A stretch of 64,000 bases of DNA from an uncultured Paracoccaceae bacterium (GTDB lineage: Bacteria; Pseudomonadota; Alphaproteobacteria; Rhodobacterales; Rhodobacteraceae). The translations under genes were made by a program, and so were the position numbers. Of this stretch, positions 17,905 through 27,042 are shown one piece after another. Position 1 is the first letter of the stretch, and each line of letters begins with the position of its first letter. Location of the stretch: NCBI GenBank assembly GCA_947501355.1, contig CANMVA010000001.1, positions 1,062,001 to 1,126,000 on the forward strand, in the 5' to 3' direction. Below the pieces are notes generated by a model. That model was not told where the DNA came from. It saw only the letters and a list, made by a program, of their open reading frames with translations, and ran no database searches.

Positions 17905-18830
17905 TAACCGGCGCTGCGATCCACGAGGTGCAGGAACGGCTCTCCGTTCTCGCCGCGCCTTATGTTCTCGGCGATCACGCGAGAGGCGGAGGCGGCGCGT
18001 GTCTCTGACGCGATATGGGGGGTGACGGTCACGTTGGGGTGGGACCAGTAGGGATGATCTTTGGGCAAGGGTTCGACCCGGAAGACATCCAGTGTGGCGT
18101 GGCCGATCTGGCCGCTATTCAGCGCATCGAGTAGCGCTTCATCGTCGATCAGGCCACCACGGCCGGGGTTCAGGATCACGGCCCCCTGCGGCAAGGTGGC
18201 GAGTGTCTGGGTATTCAGCATATTCTCGGTCTGAGGGGTCAGCGGGAGAAGCAGGACGAGGATCTCTGCGGTGCTGAGCGCTTCGCTCAGTCCATCCGAG
18301 CCTGAGAGGCAGGTGATGTGCTCGATCTGCTTGGGGCGGCGGCTCCACCCGGTGACGTTGAACTTGAGCTGCGCCAGCATCTGGGCGCAGGCGGCACCCA
18401 GAGCGCCGAGGCCAAGGATCGTCACGCGGCGGTCGCAGGCCAGAGGCGGGGCGACATTGCGCCAGTTGCCATTCAGCCCGTGAATATGCGCGTCCATGCC
18501 CAGATGATGGCGCAGGACATGGCCGGTGACCCATTCGATCATCCCGTCGGTCAGACCTTCATCGACCATGCGGGCTAGCGGTTGGGTGAGGGTCTCGTTG
18601 CCTGTGATCCCCTCGACCCCGGCCCAGAGGTTGAGCACAGCTTTGCAGCGTGTGTAAGGCGTGAAATCCTGTAAATCGCTGTTGGGGGCATAGACGATAT
18701 AGTCGACCTCATCTGGTGCGAAGTCGCGACGCAGATCGACGTTCAGGCCAGCCTCTGCAAAGGCAGTCTTCAAGGGGATTTCATACTGGTCCCAGCGCGT
18801 ATCGAGCGCTGCAAAAAGGACGTTGGTCAT
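17901..18830 (-). CDS. ghrA: Glyoxylate/hydroxypyruvate reductase A
   Basis: 309 residues of the D-2-hydroxyacid dehydrogenase family, closest in look to GhrA. The NAD(P)-binding site is ILGLGALGAACAQML; RGGLIDDEALLDAL and the catalytic His within VTPHIASETR are present. It reduces glyoxylate and hydroxypyruvate with NADPH. It begins 3 bases after rodA on the same strand, so it appears to be the last gene of the mre operon even though it has no obvious role in cell shape. Confidence 0.87.
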   Translation of the reverse strand: MTNVLFAALDTRWDQYEIPLKTAFAEAGLNVDLRRDFAPDEVDYIVYAPNSDLQDFTPYTRCKAVLNLWAGVEGITGNETLTQPLARMVDEGLTDGMIEWVTGHVLRHHLGMDAHIHGLNGNWRNVAPPLACDRRVTILGLGALGAACAQMLAQLKFNVTGWSRRPKQIEHITCLSGSDGLSEALSTAEILVLLLPLTPQTENMLNTQTLATLPQGAVILNPGRGGLIDDEALLDALNSGQIGHATLDVFRVEPLPKDHPYWSHPNVTVTPHIASETRAASASRVIAENIRRGENGEPFLHLVDRSAGY

Positions 18831-18833
18831 TGT

Positions 18834-19973
18834 CTAGCGTGCTCTGTGGACATGGGCGCTTTGGACAAGGCCGAACGCAGCCATAAGCACCAGCATCGCC
18901 GATCCGCCATAGCTGACCAGCGGCAATGGGACGCCGACAACCGGCGCCATGCCCATAACCATCGACATGTTGACGGCGAAAAACAAAAAGAAGGTCGCGG
19001 CGATCCCAAGGGTCAGAAGCGACGAGAAGCGGTCTTTCATACGCATTGCCGAGATCACGCAGAAGAGGATGATCAGCGCGTACAGCACCAAAAGGGAGAA
19101 CGCGCCGACGAAGCCGAACTCTTCGGCCAATGTGGTGAAGATAAAGTCGGTATGCTTTTCCGGCAGAAAGTTCAGCCGCGATTGCGTGCCTTGCATGAAG
19201 CCGCGCCCGGTCCAGCCGCCCGAGCCAAGGGCGATCTTGGATTGGGTGATGTGATAGCCCGCTCCCAGCGGATCGGTTGCCGGGTCGATGAATGTGTCGA
19301 TCCGACGATATTGGTAATCGTTAAGAAGCTGCCAGTCGGTGCCGCGACTGGCCAGGACGGCATATATTAACGCCACGCCCATCAGGATCACCACCGCGAA
19401 GTAAAGCCAATGGACACCGGCCAGAAACATCATGATGCCGCCGCCAGCGGTCAACAGGATGGAGGTGCCGAGATCGGGTTGGGTCAGCACCAGAAAGACC
19501 GGCGCGAGGATTAACACAAGCGGGATCAGCACCCAAAGCGGGCGCGAGACCTTGTCTTGCGGCAGCCAGTCATAATAGGCCGCCAGCAGCATCACGAGGG
19601 TGATCTTGGTCAGCTCAGACGGTTGCAGCCGCATGAAGCCGAGGTCGATCCAGCGTTGTGCGCCCATCCCGACGGAGCCGAAAAACTCGACATATAACAA
19701 CAGGATAAATGAGAAGCCGAAGGCGACAGCAGCGATGTTGCGCCAGAACCAGATGGGGATCATGGCGACGACGAACATCAGCACGACGCCCATTGCAAAC
19801 CGCTCCATCTGCTGGCCGGCCCAAGGGCTGAACGAACCACCCGCGACCGAATAAAGCATCAGCACGCCGACGCCGGCAACGGCCGAGATCAGCAGCAAGA
19901 GCGCCCAGTTGATGTAGAAGATTTTCGTCGGACCGCTGGGGACCGTCTTCAGATTATACTCAAGATAGCTCAT
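18834..19973 (-). CDS. rodA: Rod-shape peptidoglycan glycosyltransferase RodA
   Basis: 379 residues, about ten membrane helices, SEDS family. Recognisable segments are GVGVLMLYSVAGGSFSPWAGQQ, GFMRLQPSELTKI, FLVLTQPDLGTSILL, LGSGGWTGRGFMQGTQ, LPEKHTDFIFTTLAEEFGFVG and the final GVPLPLVSYGGSAML. RodA polymerises lipid II glycan strands for side-wall growth together with PBP2. The start codon overlaps the mrdA stop (ATGA). Confidence 0.95.
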   Translation of the reverse strand: MSYLEYNLKTVPSGPTKIFYINWALLLLISAVAGVGVLMLYSVAGGSFSPWAGQQMERFAMGVVLMFVVAMIPIWFWRNIAAVAFGFSFILLLYVEFFGSVGMGAQRWIDLGFMRLQPSELTKITLVMLLAAYYDWLPQDKVSRPLWVLIPLVLILAPVFLVLTQPDLGTSILLTAGGGIMMFLAGVHWLYFAVVILMGVALIYAVLASRGTDWQLLNDYQYRRIDTFIDPATDPLGAGYHITQSKIALGSGGWTGRGFMQGTQSRLNFLPEKHTDFIFTTLAEEFGFVGAFSLLVLYALIILFCVISAMRMKDRFSSLLTLGIAATFFLFFAVNMSMVMGMAPVVGVPLPLVSYGGSAMLVLMAAFGLVQSAHVHRAR

Positions 19974-21916
19974 GCGCGGTCGCTGCCCGTCCCGCCACTG
20001 GTGTCGCGCTCGCGCAGGTTCATGTTCTCGTGCATTTCTTCAACCTGGCCGCGGGCCGCGGTCGGGTAGGCCTCCAGCGGGGGAACCTTGCCGTAAAGCG
20101 CGCGCAAGGTGATGTCGCGTCCGATGGGGGCGGCTGCTTTGGAACCACCGCCGCCATGCTCGACCACGACCGCGACCGCGATACGCGGACTGTCGAACGG
20201 CGCATAATTCACCCAAAGCGCGTGATCGCGCCGCTCCCACGGTAGGTCTTCGTTGCGGGTGACGCCACGGCGGCGTTCTTCGGCGGTGATGCGGCGGACC
20301 TGTGACGTGCCGGTTTTGCCCGCCATGCGCATCGTGTCCTCGATGATGCGAGAGCGGTAGCCCGTGCCGCGCCGATGGTTGGAGACAGCGAACATCGCGT
20401 CCTGCACCCGCTTGACCAGGTTGGCATTGATCCCCAACTCCCCGTCGTCGCGGATCGGTTCGTCGACACCGTTCACCGATTTGATCAAGCGCGGGCTAAT
20501 TGCGCGGCCCGAAGCGAGGCGCGCGCTCATCACGGCCAATTGGAGCGGTGAGGACAGAACATAGCCCTGCCCGATCGAGGCGTTGACCGTGTCACCGATC
20601 CGCCAGTCGGCATCGCGCACGGTGCGTTTCCATTCCTTGGTAGGCGCAAGGCCCTGGGCGACGGCGGACATGGGCAGGTTGTGATCGACGCCGATGCCGA
20701 AGCGCTTGGCCATCTCGCTGATCTTGTCAATGCCGACACGCTGAGCGATGTCGTAGTAATAGACGTCACAGCTTTGCACGAGGCTGTCATGCAGGTTCAT
20801 GTTGCCGTGACCAGCGCGCTTCCAGCAGTGAAAGCGCAAGCCCGACACGGTGGTATGGCCGGGGCAGTAAACGGTTTCATCGACGCCGATGACACCGGCC
20901 TCCAAAGCCGCGAGCGCGGTGATCATCTTGAAGGTGGAGCCGGGCGGGTAGATGTCCTGCACGGCCTTGGACCGGAACGGCCTGTATTTGTTATCACGCA
21001 GGGCGTTATACGCGTTGCTGGAGATGCCGCGCACGAAAAGGTTCGGATCAAAGCTGGGGGCCGAGCCGATGGCCAGCAGATCGCCGGTCTGCGTATCCAT
21101 CACGACGGCAGAGGCCGCTTCGCCTTCCAGCCGCGCCTGCACATAGTTCTGCAGGTCCGTGTCTACGGTCAGCTGTAGATCATCGCCGGGCACGCCTTCG
21201 GTGCGGTCCAATTCGCGGATCACACGGCCTAGGGCATTTACCTCGATCTGGCGGTTACCTGCCTTGCCGCGCAGGTCACGTTCGTGTTTCACTTCGACCC
21301 CCGTCTTGCCGATCTGGAAGCGGGGGATCTGCAAAAGCGGGTCCTGATCGTCGATCCGGCTCAGGTCGAAATCGCTGACCGGGCCGACATAGCCCAGAAT
21401 ATGCGCGTAGTCCTGTTGCATCGGGTAAACGCGGGACAGGCCCACCTCGCCACTGATGCCGGGCAGGGCCGGGGCGTTGACGGCGACCTTGGCGATATCC
21501 TCCCACGCAACGCGTTCGGCGACGGTGACGGGCACAAAGGGGCTGCGGCGTTTGAGTTCCTTGCGGGCGCGGTCAATATCTTCGGGGTCAAGCGGCACGA
21601 TGGCGGACAAGCGCGCAAGCGTCTCATCCACGTCACCCGCATCCTCGCGCACCATGACGATCCGGTAATTCTGTTCATTGTCGGCAATGACAATGCCGTT
21701 GCGGTCAAAGATCAGGCCCCGCGCTGGGGGGATCAGACGCAGGTTGATGCGGTTTTCCTCGGCCAGCAGGCGGAACTGATCGGATTTCTCGATCTGCAGG
21801 TGCCGCATGCGCAGGCCGAGCCCGGCCACAAAAACAAGCTGCAACCCGCCCAGAACCAACGCGCGGCGGCTCAGCTTGCGGCTGCTTTCCTGAATTTCGC
21901 GTTGTGACTTGCGCAT
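19970..21916 (-). CDS. mrdA: Penicillin-binding protein 2, peptidoglycan transpeptidase
   Basis: 648 residues: a short cytoplasmic tail, one membrane helix (RALVLGGLQLVFVAGLGL), a dimerisation domain (about 60-230), and a transpeptidase domain with the active site PPGSTFKM (Ser-x-x-Lys), SCD in the SxN position and AGKTGTSQV. It cross-links side-wall peptidoglycan with RodA under MreB. The charged C-terminal tail beyond the KTG motif is about 100 residues. The start follows the mreD stop directly. Confidence 0.95.
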   Translation of the reverse strand: MRKSQREIQESSRKLSRRALVLGGLQLVFVAGLGLRMRHLQIEKSDQFRLLAEENRINLRLIPPARGLIFDRNGIVIADNEQNYRIVMVREDAGDVDETLARLSAIVPLDPEDIDRARKELKRRSPFVPVTVAERVAWEDIAKVAVNAPALPGISGEVGLSRVYPMQQDYAHILGYVGPVSDFDLSRIDDQDPLLQIPRFQIGKTGVEVKHERDLRGKAGNRQIEVNALGRVIRELDRTEGVPGDDLQLTVDTDLQNYVQARLEGEAASAVVMDTQTGDLLAIGSAPSFDPNLFVRGISSNAYNALRDNKYRPFRSKAVQDIYPPGSTFKMITALAALEAGVIGVDETVYCPGHTTVSGLRFHCWKRAGHGNMNLHDSLVQSCDVYYYDIAQRVGIDKISEMAKRFGIGVDHNLPMSAVAQGLAPTKEWKRTVRDADWRIGDTVNASIGQGYVLSSPLQLAVMSARLASGRAISPRLIKSVNGVDEPIRDDGELGINANLVKRVQDAMFAVSNHRRGTGYRSRIIEDTMRMAGKTGTSQVRRITAEERRRGVTRNEDLPWERRDHALWVNYAPFDSPRIAVAVVVEHGGGGSKAAAPIGRDITLRALYGKVPPLEAYPTAARGQVEEMHENMNLRERDTSGGTGSDRA

Positions 21917-22453
21917 CTATCGGGCCTCGACAGGGTCGTATTCGCCGGGGGCGGCCTTGCGCACTCCGAACAGGAAATGCGAGGCCGCAACCATCACAGG
22001 ATAGGCGAATGCGGTGGACAGGAACAGGCTTGCGTCTAGTGCCAGTGGCGCAGGTTCCACCAGAAAGAGCATCAGGATCAGGCGGTGGGCGATGACCACA
22101 AGGCCTGTGACGACGATCACGGTGAACCATTCCAGCAGGAACGTGCCGCCGCGCATGAAAATCGCCCGGCTACGGAGCACCTCAAGGCCGATGATAACGC
22201 ACGCCGCCCAAAGTCCGGGGGGGCGTTGGAGCAGGAAATCGGCCAGCAGGATCACTGCGGCGACCAGCAGAGGTGGCACGGCGTCGGGGCGACGCAACAC
22301 CCAAGCGTAGGCGAGGCACATCATGTAATCCGGCGCGGCCCAGCGGCGGGGTTCGGTCTCCAGCGGGAGGAGTTGGAGGAAGATCACCAACACGCCGAGG
22401 CCAGCATAGAGCGCCCAGAAGGCGAAGGGACGGTTTGCGGTTTGCTCAGCCAT
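21917..22453 (-). CDS. mreD: Rod shape-determining protein MreD
   Basis: 178 residues with five or six membrane helices (FWALYAGLGVLVIFLQLLPL, LLVAAVILLADFLLQRPPG and others) between mreC and mrdA, the usual place of mreD. MreD joins MreC to the elongasome in the inner membrane. The open frame begins at 22477, but I choose the ATG at 22453 (MAEQTANRPF), which overlaps the mreC stop by 8 bp. Confidence 0.86.
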   Translation of the reverse strand: MAEQTANRPFAFWALYAGLGVLVIFLQLLPLETEPRRWAAPDYMMCLAYAWVLRRPDAVPPLLVAAVILLADFLLQRPPGLWAACVIIGLEVLRSRAIFMRGGTFLLEWFTVIVVTGLVVIAHRLILMLFLVEPAPLALDASLFLSTAFAYPVMVAASHFLFGVRKAAPGEYDPVEAR

Positions 22454-23357
22454 CGGTGGCCTCTTGGGTCGGGGCAACCTCTGCTGTGGGGCGTGCGGGG
22501 AGCGGGCCGATCAGGTGGCCAGGCTCGTCGATGACTTCAATGGATCGGGAGCGCAGAACGCGCAGGAACTCAAGCCGTTCGTAATCGGCAGACAAGCGCA
22601 CGCGCAGGCGGCGGTCGGGGCCTTGGGCCACTTGCCCGATCAGCAAGCCTGCGGGAAAGACGCCGCCATCACCGGAGGAGACGACACGGTCACCTGGCCG
22701 CACGAGGTCAGGGTCTTCGAGAAACTCAACGGGCGGGGCAGGAGAGTTGTCACCCGCAAGGATGGCGCGTTGGCCGGAGGGTTGGATGGTAACCGGAAGG
22801 CGCGAATTGCTGTCAGTCAGCAGGATCACGCGGGCGGTGCGGTCGCCGACGCCGGAAATCCGCCCGACAAGGCCAAGGCCGTCGGTTGTGGCCCAGCCGT
22901 CCTGAATGCCGTCGCGTGCGCCGATGTTGAGCAGGACGGACTGGCGGAAGGGAGACCCGCTGTCGGCCAGAACGACGCCAGTAACGAAGGTCAGTTTCGG
23001 ATCAAGGCGGACCTTGTTCAGATCGAGCAGTTTCGCGTTCTTTTGTTCCAGCTGAAGGGCGGCTTCCTTCCAGGCCTGCATCTGGCGTAGCTCTCGGCGA
23101 AGTTCCTGGTTTTGCTCGTAGATCTTCCGATAGGATCGGAAATCGGCAACGATATTGGCCGTGGCTGTGACCGGTGCCATCGCCCATTCAAAATTCGGAA
23201 CGATCTGGTCAACGAGGTTCGCGCGCAGCCGCTCGACGCGGGGGCTGTCGATACGCCAAAGCAGGAAAACGCCGAAAAGCACAATGACAAGCAACCCGAT
23301 CAGCAAACGGCGGATCGGGCGCACATAGTCATCGCGTTTGGACGTGTCTCGTGCCAA
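22446..23357 (-). CDS. mreC: Rod shape-determining protein MreC
   Basis: 303 residues: an N-terminal membrane helix (RRLLIGLLVIVLFGVFLLWRI), a coiled-coil stretch (about 65-110) and the two beta-barrels of MreC (VVLADSGSPFRQSVLLNIGARDGIQDGW, GRISGVGDRTARVILLTD). It works in the periplasm to activate PBP2. The start is TTG behind AAAGGGG; there is no in-frame ATG nearby. The C-terminal tail is Pro/Thr-rich. Confidence 0.92.
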   Translation of the reverse strand: MARDTSKRDDYVRPIRRLLIGLLVIVLFGVFLLWRIDSPRVERLRANLVDQIVPNFEWAMAPVTATANIVADFRSYRKIYEQNQELRRELRQMQAWKEAALQLEQKNAKLLDLNKVRLDPKLTFVTGVVLADSGSPFRQSVLLNIGARDGIQDGWATTDGLGLVGRISGVGDRTARVILLTDSNSRLPVTIQPSGQRAILAGDNSPAPPVEFLEDPDLVRPGDRVVSSGDGGVFPAGLLIGQVAQGPDRRLRVRLSADYERLEFLRVLRSRSIEVIDEPGHLIGPLPARPTAEVAPTQEATDG

Positions 23358-23386
23358 GGGTCGCCCCTTTGCGGGTCAAAAATGCT

Positions 23387-24436
<1,050 letters not shown>

Positions 24437-24454
24437 TTACCCCAATATCTCAAA

Positions 24455-24481
24455 GGCCCGCGACTCTGTCAGCCGCGGGCC
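24455..24481 (-). terminator. Rho-independent terminator after leuA
   Basis: GGCCCGCG (24455-24462) and CGCGGGCC (24474-24481) form an 8-bp GC stem; read on the minus strand it is followed by TTTGAG. It lies between the end of leuA and the start of mreB. The tract of T is short, so termination may be leaky. Confidence 0.7.
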
Positions 24482-24564
24482 ATGGGTGCTTATACGGAGC
24501 AATGCTGCGCTGCGAAAGGGCCTGTTCCGGCCATATCAGCGCGTTTTTGCCGCTGGTGTCGGGT

Positions 24565-26136
24565 TCAGGACACGTCTTTGTAGGTCACAACGCGTTTGTC
24601 ACCGCCCGGACCGGCCTGCTCGCGGCGCATCAAGAGACGGTTGAGCGCGCTGACATAGGCTTTGGCGGAGGCAACGACGGTGTCGGTATCGGCGGATTGA
24701 CCGGTGACGATGATGCCGTTTTCCTCCATCCGCACGCTGACGGTGGCTTGCGCGTCGGTGCCTTCGGTCACGGCATGCACCTGGTAGAGCTGCAGCCGTG
24801 CCTCATGCGGAAAGAGCGCTTTGACAGCGTTGAAAGTGGCATCTACGGGGCCGTCGCCTTCGGCGGTGATCTGGTGCTGGGCACCGTCGATAATCATCGT
24901 CAGATCGGCCGATTGCGGGGCTTCGGTGCCGCAAATGACGCGCAGGAACTTGATCGTCAGGCGCTCGTCTTCGGGCCGCGCATCGGACATGAGCGCGACC
25001 AGATCGTCGTCGTAGATTTCCTTCTTGCGGTCGGCGAGTTCCTTGAATCGCACAAACACATCATTCAACTGATTGTCGGCAAGCTCGAACCCCAGATCCT
25101 TCAGCTTGGAGCGCAACGCGGCGCGGCCCGAGTGCTTGCCCATCACGAGATTGGTGTCGTTGAGGCCGATATCGGCGGGCTTCATGATCTCGAAGGTTTC
25201 GGCGTTTTTCAGCACGCCGTCCTGATGGATGCCGCTTTCATGCAGAAATGCGTTCTTGCCGACGATGGCCTTGTTAAACTGCACGGGAAAGCCCGAAACG
25301 GTCGCGACGCGGCGCGACAGGTTCATGATTTTCGTCGTATCAATGCCGGTCTGGAACGGCATGATGTCGTTGCGCACGCGCAGAGCCATCACGACCTCTT
25401 CGAGGGCGGTGTTGCCCGCCCGTTCGCCCAAACCGTTGATTGTGCACTCAATTTGGCGCGCGCCTGCATCGACTGCGGCCAGCGCGTTGGCGGTCGCCAT
25501 CCCCAGATCGTTGTGGCAGTGGGTGGCAAAGGTGATCTCATCCGCGCCGGGCACGTTCGCGATCAGATCCTCAATGATCTGCGCGCTTTCGCGTGGGGCC
25601 GTGTAGCCGACAGTGTCGGGGATGTTGATTGTGGTCGCCCCGGCTTTGATTGCGATTTCGACGACGCGGTAGAGGTAGTCAGTCTCTGTCCGGGTCGCGT
25701 CCATCGGCGACCATTGGATATTGTCGCAGAGGTTACGGGCGTGGGTGACGGTGTCGTGGATCCGCTCGGCCATCTGATCTTGATCCAGCGCCGTGATATC
25801 GCGGTGCAGCGGCGAGGTGCCGATAAACGTATGGATGCGCGGCTTTGCGGCGTGTTTGACGGCCTCCCAGCAGCGGTCGATATCCTTGAAATTGGCGCGG
25901 GCGAGGCCGCAGATCACGGAATTGACAGAGCGTTCGGCGATCTCTTTGACGGCGGCGAAATCCCCGTCGGATGCAATCGGGAAGCCTGCCTCGATGATGT
26001 CGACGCCCATTTCGTCGAGCAGGGAGGCGATCTCCAGCTTCTCAGCATGGCTCATTGTGGCGCCTGGACTTTGTTCGCCGTCGCGCAGGGTCGTGTCGAA
26101 GATCAGCACGCGATCTTGTTTAGATGTATCGGTCAT
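24565..26136 (-). CDS. leuA: 2-isopropylmalate synthase
   Basis: 523 residues. The N-terminal TIM barrel begins with LIFDTTLRDGEQSPG (metal and substrate residues R and D) and has the HCHNDLGMA metal motif and GLGERAGN; a linker and a C-terminal LeuA dimer/leucine-feedback domain (about 390-510) follow. It condenses acetyl-CoA with 2-oxoisovalerate, the first committed step to leucine. The frame is open to 26202, but the ATG at 26136 gives the normal N-terminus (MTDTSKQDRVLIF) and has AAGAGA six bases before it. A leucine-rich leader peptide precedes it. Confidence 0.94.
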   Translation of the reverse strand: MTDTSKQDRVLIFDTTLRDGEQSPGATMSHAEKLEIASLLDEMGVDIIEAGFPIASDGDFAAVKEIAERSVNSVICGLARANFKDIDRCWEAVKHAAKPRIHTFIGTSPLHRDITALDQDQMAERIHDTVTHARNLCDNIQWSPMDATRTETDYLYRVVEIAIKAGATTINIPDTVGYTAPRESAQIIEDLIANVPGADEITFATHCHNDLGMATANALAAVDAGARQIECTINGLGERAGNTALEEVVMALRVRNDIMPFQTGIDTTKIMNLSRRVATVSGFPVQFNKAIVGKNAFLHESGIHQDGVLKNAETFEIMKPADIGLNDTNLVMGKHSGRAALRSKLKDLGFELADNQLNDVFVRFKELADRKKEIYDDDLVALMSDARPEDERLTIKFLRVICGTEAPQSADLTMIIDGAQHQITAEGDGPVDATFNAVKALFPHEARLQLYQVHAVTEGTDAQATVSVRMEENGIIVTGQSADTDTVVASAKAYVSALNRLLMRREQAGPGGDKRVVTYKDVS

Positions 26137-26159
26137 ATCATGTCTCTTGAGTTTTGTTT

Positions 26160-26227
26160 CCTTAGCGTTTGGCGCGAAATCCCCCCTGAGCGGTCGCGCC
26201 AAAAGGCACGCTCAGAGGCGGCTAAGG
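26160..26227 (-). promoter_or_regulatory. leuA attenuator: three competing RNA helices
   Basis: Three perfect pairings are seen: helix A 26160-26166 with 26221-26227 (CCTTAGC/GCTAAGG), helix B 26168-26177 with 26194-26203 (10 bp), helix C 26186-26192 with 26209-26215 (CTGAGCG/CGCTCAG). B and C interleave and cannot form together. Helix A's 5' arm (in mRNA) lies over the last leucine codons of the leader peptide, and helix C's 5' arm over its stop codon. This fits a classical attenuator: a ribosome stalled for leucyl-tRNA allows C and blocks B. Helix B is not followed by a T run, so it may work through Rho or through access to leuA rather than as a normal terminator. Confidence 0.65.
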
Positions 26228-26292
26228 AGACCCAATAGGCCAGCCCGCAGCGAAAGGCTGCTTGCGAATTGGATATGGCCATTGGTCATCAT
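26212..26292 (-). CDS. leuL: Leucine-rich leader peptide of leuA
   Basis: A 26-codon frame on the minus strand starting ATGATG and stopping with TGA, 75 bases before the leuA start. Seven of its last fourteen codons are leucine (CTT, CTG, CTA, TTG, CTC, CTT, CTC), ending ...SLRAGLLGLLSRL. That density just before competing hairpins is the mark of a leader peptide used to sense charged tRNA-Leu. The ribosome binding site is weak (CAGAG at 9 bases). The symbol leuL is used by analogy with enterobacterial leader peptides. Confidence 0.72.
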   Translation of the reverse strand: MMTNGHIQFASSLSLRAGLLGLLSRL

Positions 26293-26376
26293 GCGCTCTG
26301 TTATACCGCAGCTTTGGTGAATGAAAAGTGCTTTGTCGATTTGACGGGACAGGGTGGCCTCTTATGTGACATCGCC

Positions 26377-27042
26377 ATGGAACGGGCATTGATCATCGGA
26401 GACAGCGGCGGCATCGGCAGTGCTGTGAAGGCGGCGTTGGAGGCGCGGGGCGTGACTGTTGTTGGGTTGTCGCGGTCGGGTGACGGGCTGGACGTGACGT
26501 CTGAGGTGTCGGTCGCGGCAGCCATGGGCGGGTTGCAAGGGACGTTCGATCTGATCTTCGTGGCCACGGGTGCGTTGGAGATCGACGGGCATGAGCCGGA
26601 AAAGACGATCAAAACGCTGGAGCCGGAGGCGTTGCTGGCGCAGTTCAAGCTGAACACGATTGGCCCCGCGATGGTCTTGAAGCACGCGTTGCGGTTGCTG
26701 CCACGCGAGGGGCGTGCGGTGGTCGCGGTGCTGTCGGCGCGGGTCGGGTCGATTGGCGATAACGGGCTGGGCGGGTGGTATTCCTACCGGACGGCCAAAG
26801 CTGCGGTGAACCAGATTGTTCATTCGATGGCGATTGAAGTCGGACGTTCGCACAAAGAGGTAATTGTCGTGTCTTTGCACCCCGGCACGGTGGCCACGAA
26901 GTTTACCGAGAAATACGCCGGGCGACACAGCACTGTGCCTCCGCAGGAGGCGGCAGCGAACCTTTTGAGTGTGATCGACGGGTTGAGTGTGGATCAGAGC
27001 GGTGGGTTCTTTGATTGGGCGGGTAAAGAGGTGCCTTGGTGA
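26377..27042 (+). CDS. Short-chain dehydrogenase/reductase (CsgA/C-factor-like)
   Basis: 221 residues with a Rossmann start (ALIIGDSGGIGSAVKAAL), a strand ending VATGAL in the NNAG position, and the catalytic YRTAK (Tyr-x3-Lys). It resembles the small SDRs annotated as C-factor; the substrate is unknown. I start at the ATG at 26377 rather than further upstream, because this gives the normal nucleotide-binding N-terminus. Its stop overlaps the start of the photolyase gene (GTGA), so both are made from one transcript that diverges from leuA. Confidence 0.85.
   Translation: MERALIIGDSGGIGSAVKAALEARGVTVVGLSRSGDGLDVTSEVSVAAAMGGLQGTFDLIFVATGALEIDGHEPEKTIKTLEPEALLAQFKLNTIGPAMVLKHALRLLPREGRAVVAVLSARVGSIGDNGLGGWYSYRTAKAAVNQIVHSMAIEVGRSHKEVIVVSLHPGTVATKFTEKYAGRHSTVPPQEAAANLLSVIDGLSVDQSGGFFDWAGKEVPW

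Noticed and set aside
24502-26238. 578-codon open frame on the plus strand opposite leuA
   Set aside because: It is the antisense of leuA, with no recognisable domain; high GC keeps the complementary frame free of stops. Similar shadows occur at 1232-2368, 8971-9948, 10596-11633, 12374-13780, 30912-32231 and 51571-53046.
26293-26376. TATAAC at 26305-26300 as the leuA promoter -10
   Set aside because: It would start transcription at about the leader ATG, leaving no leader 5' UTR, and no fitting -35 lies 16-18 bases upstream.
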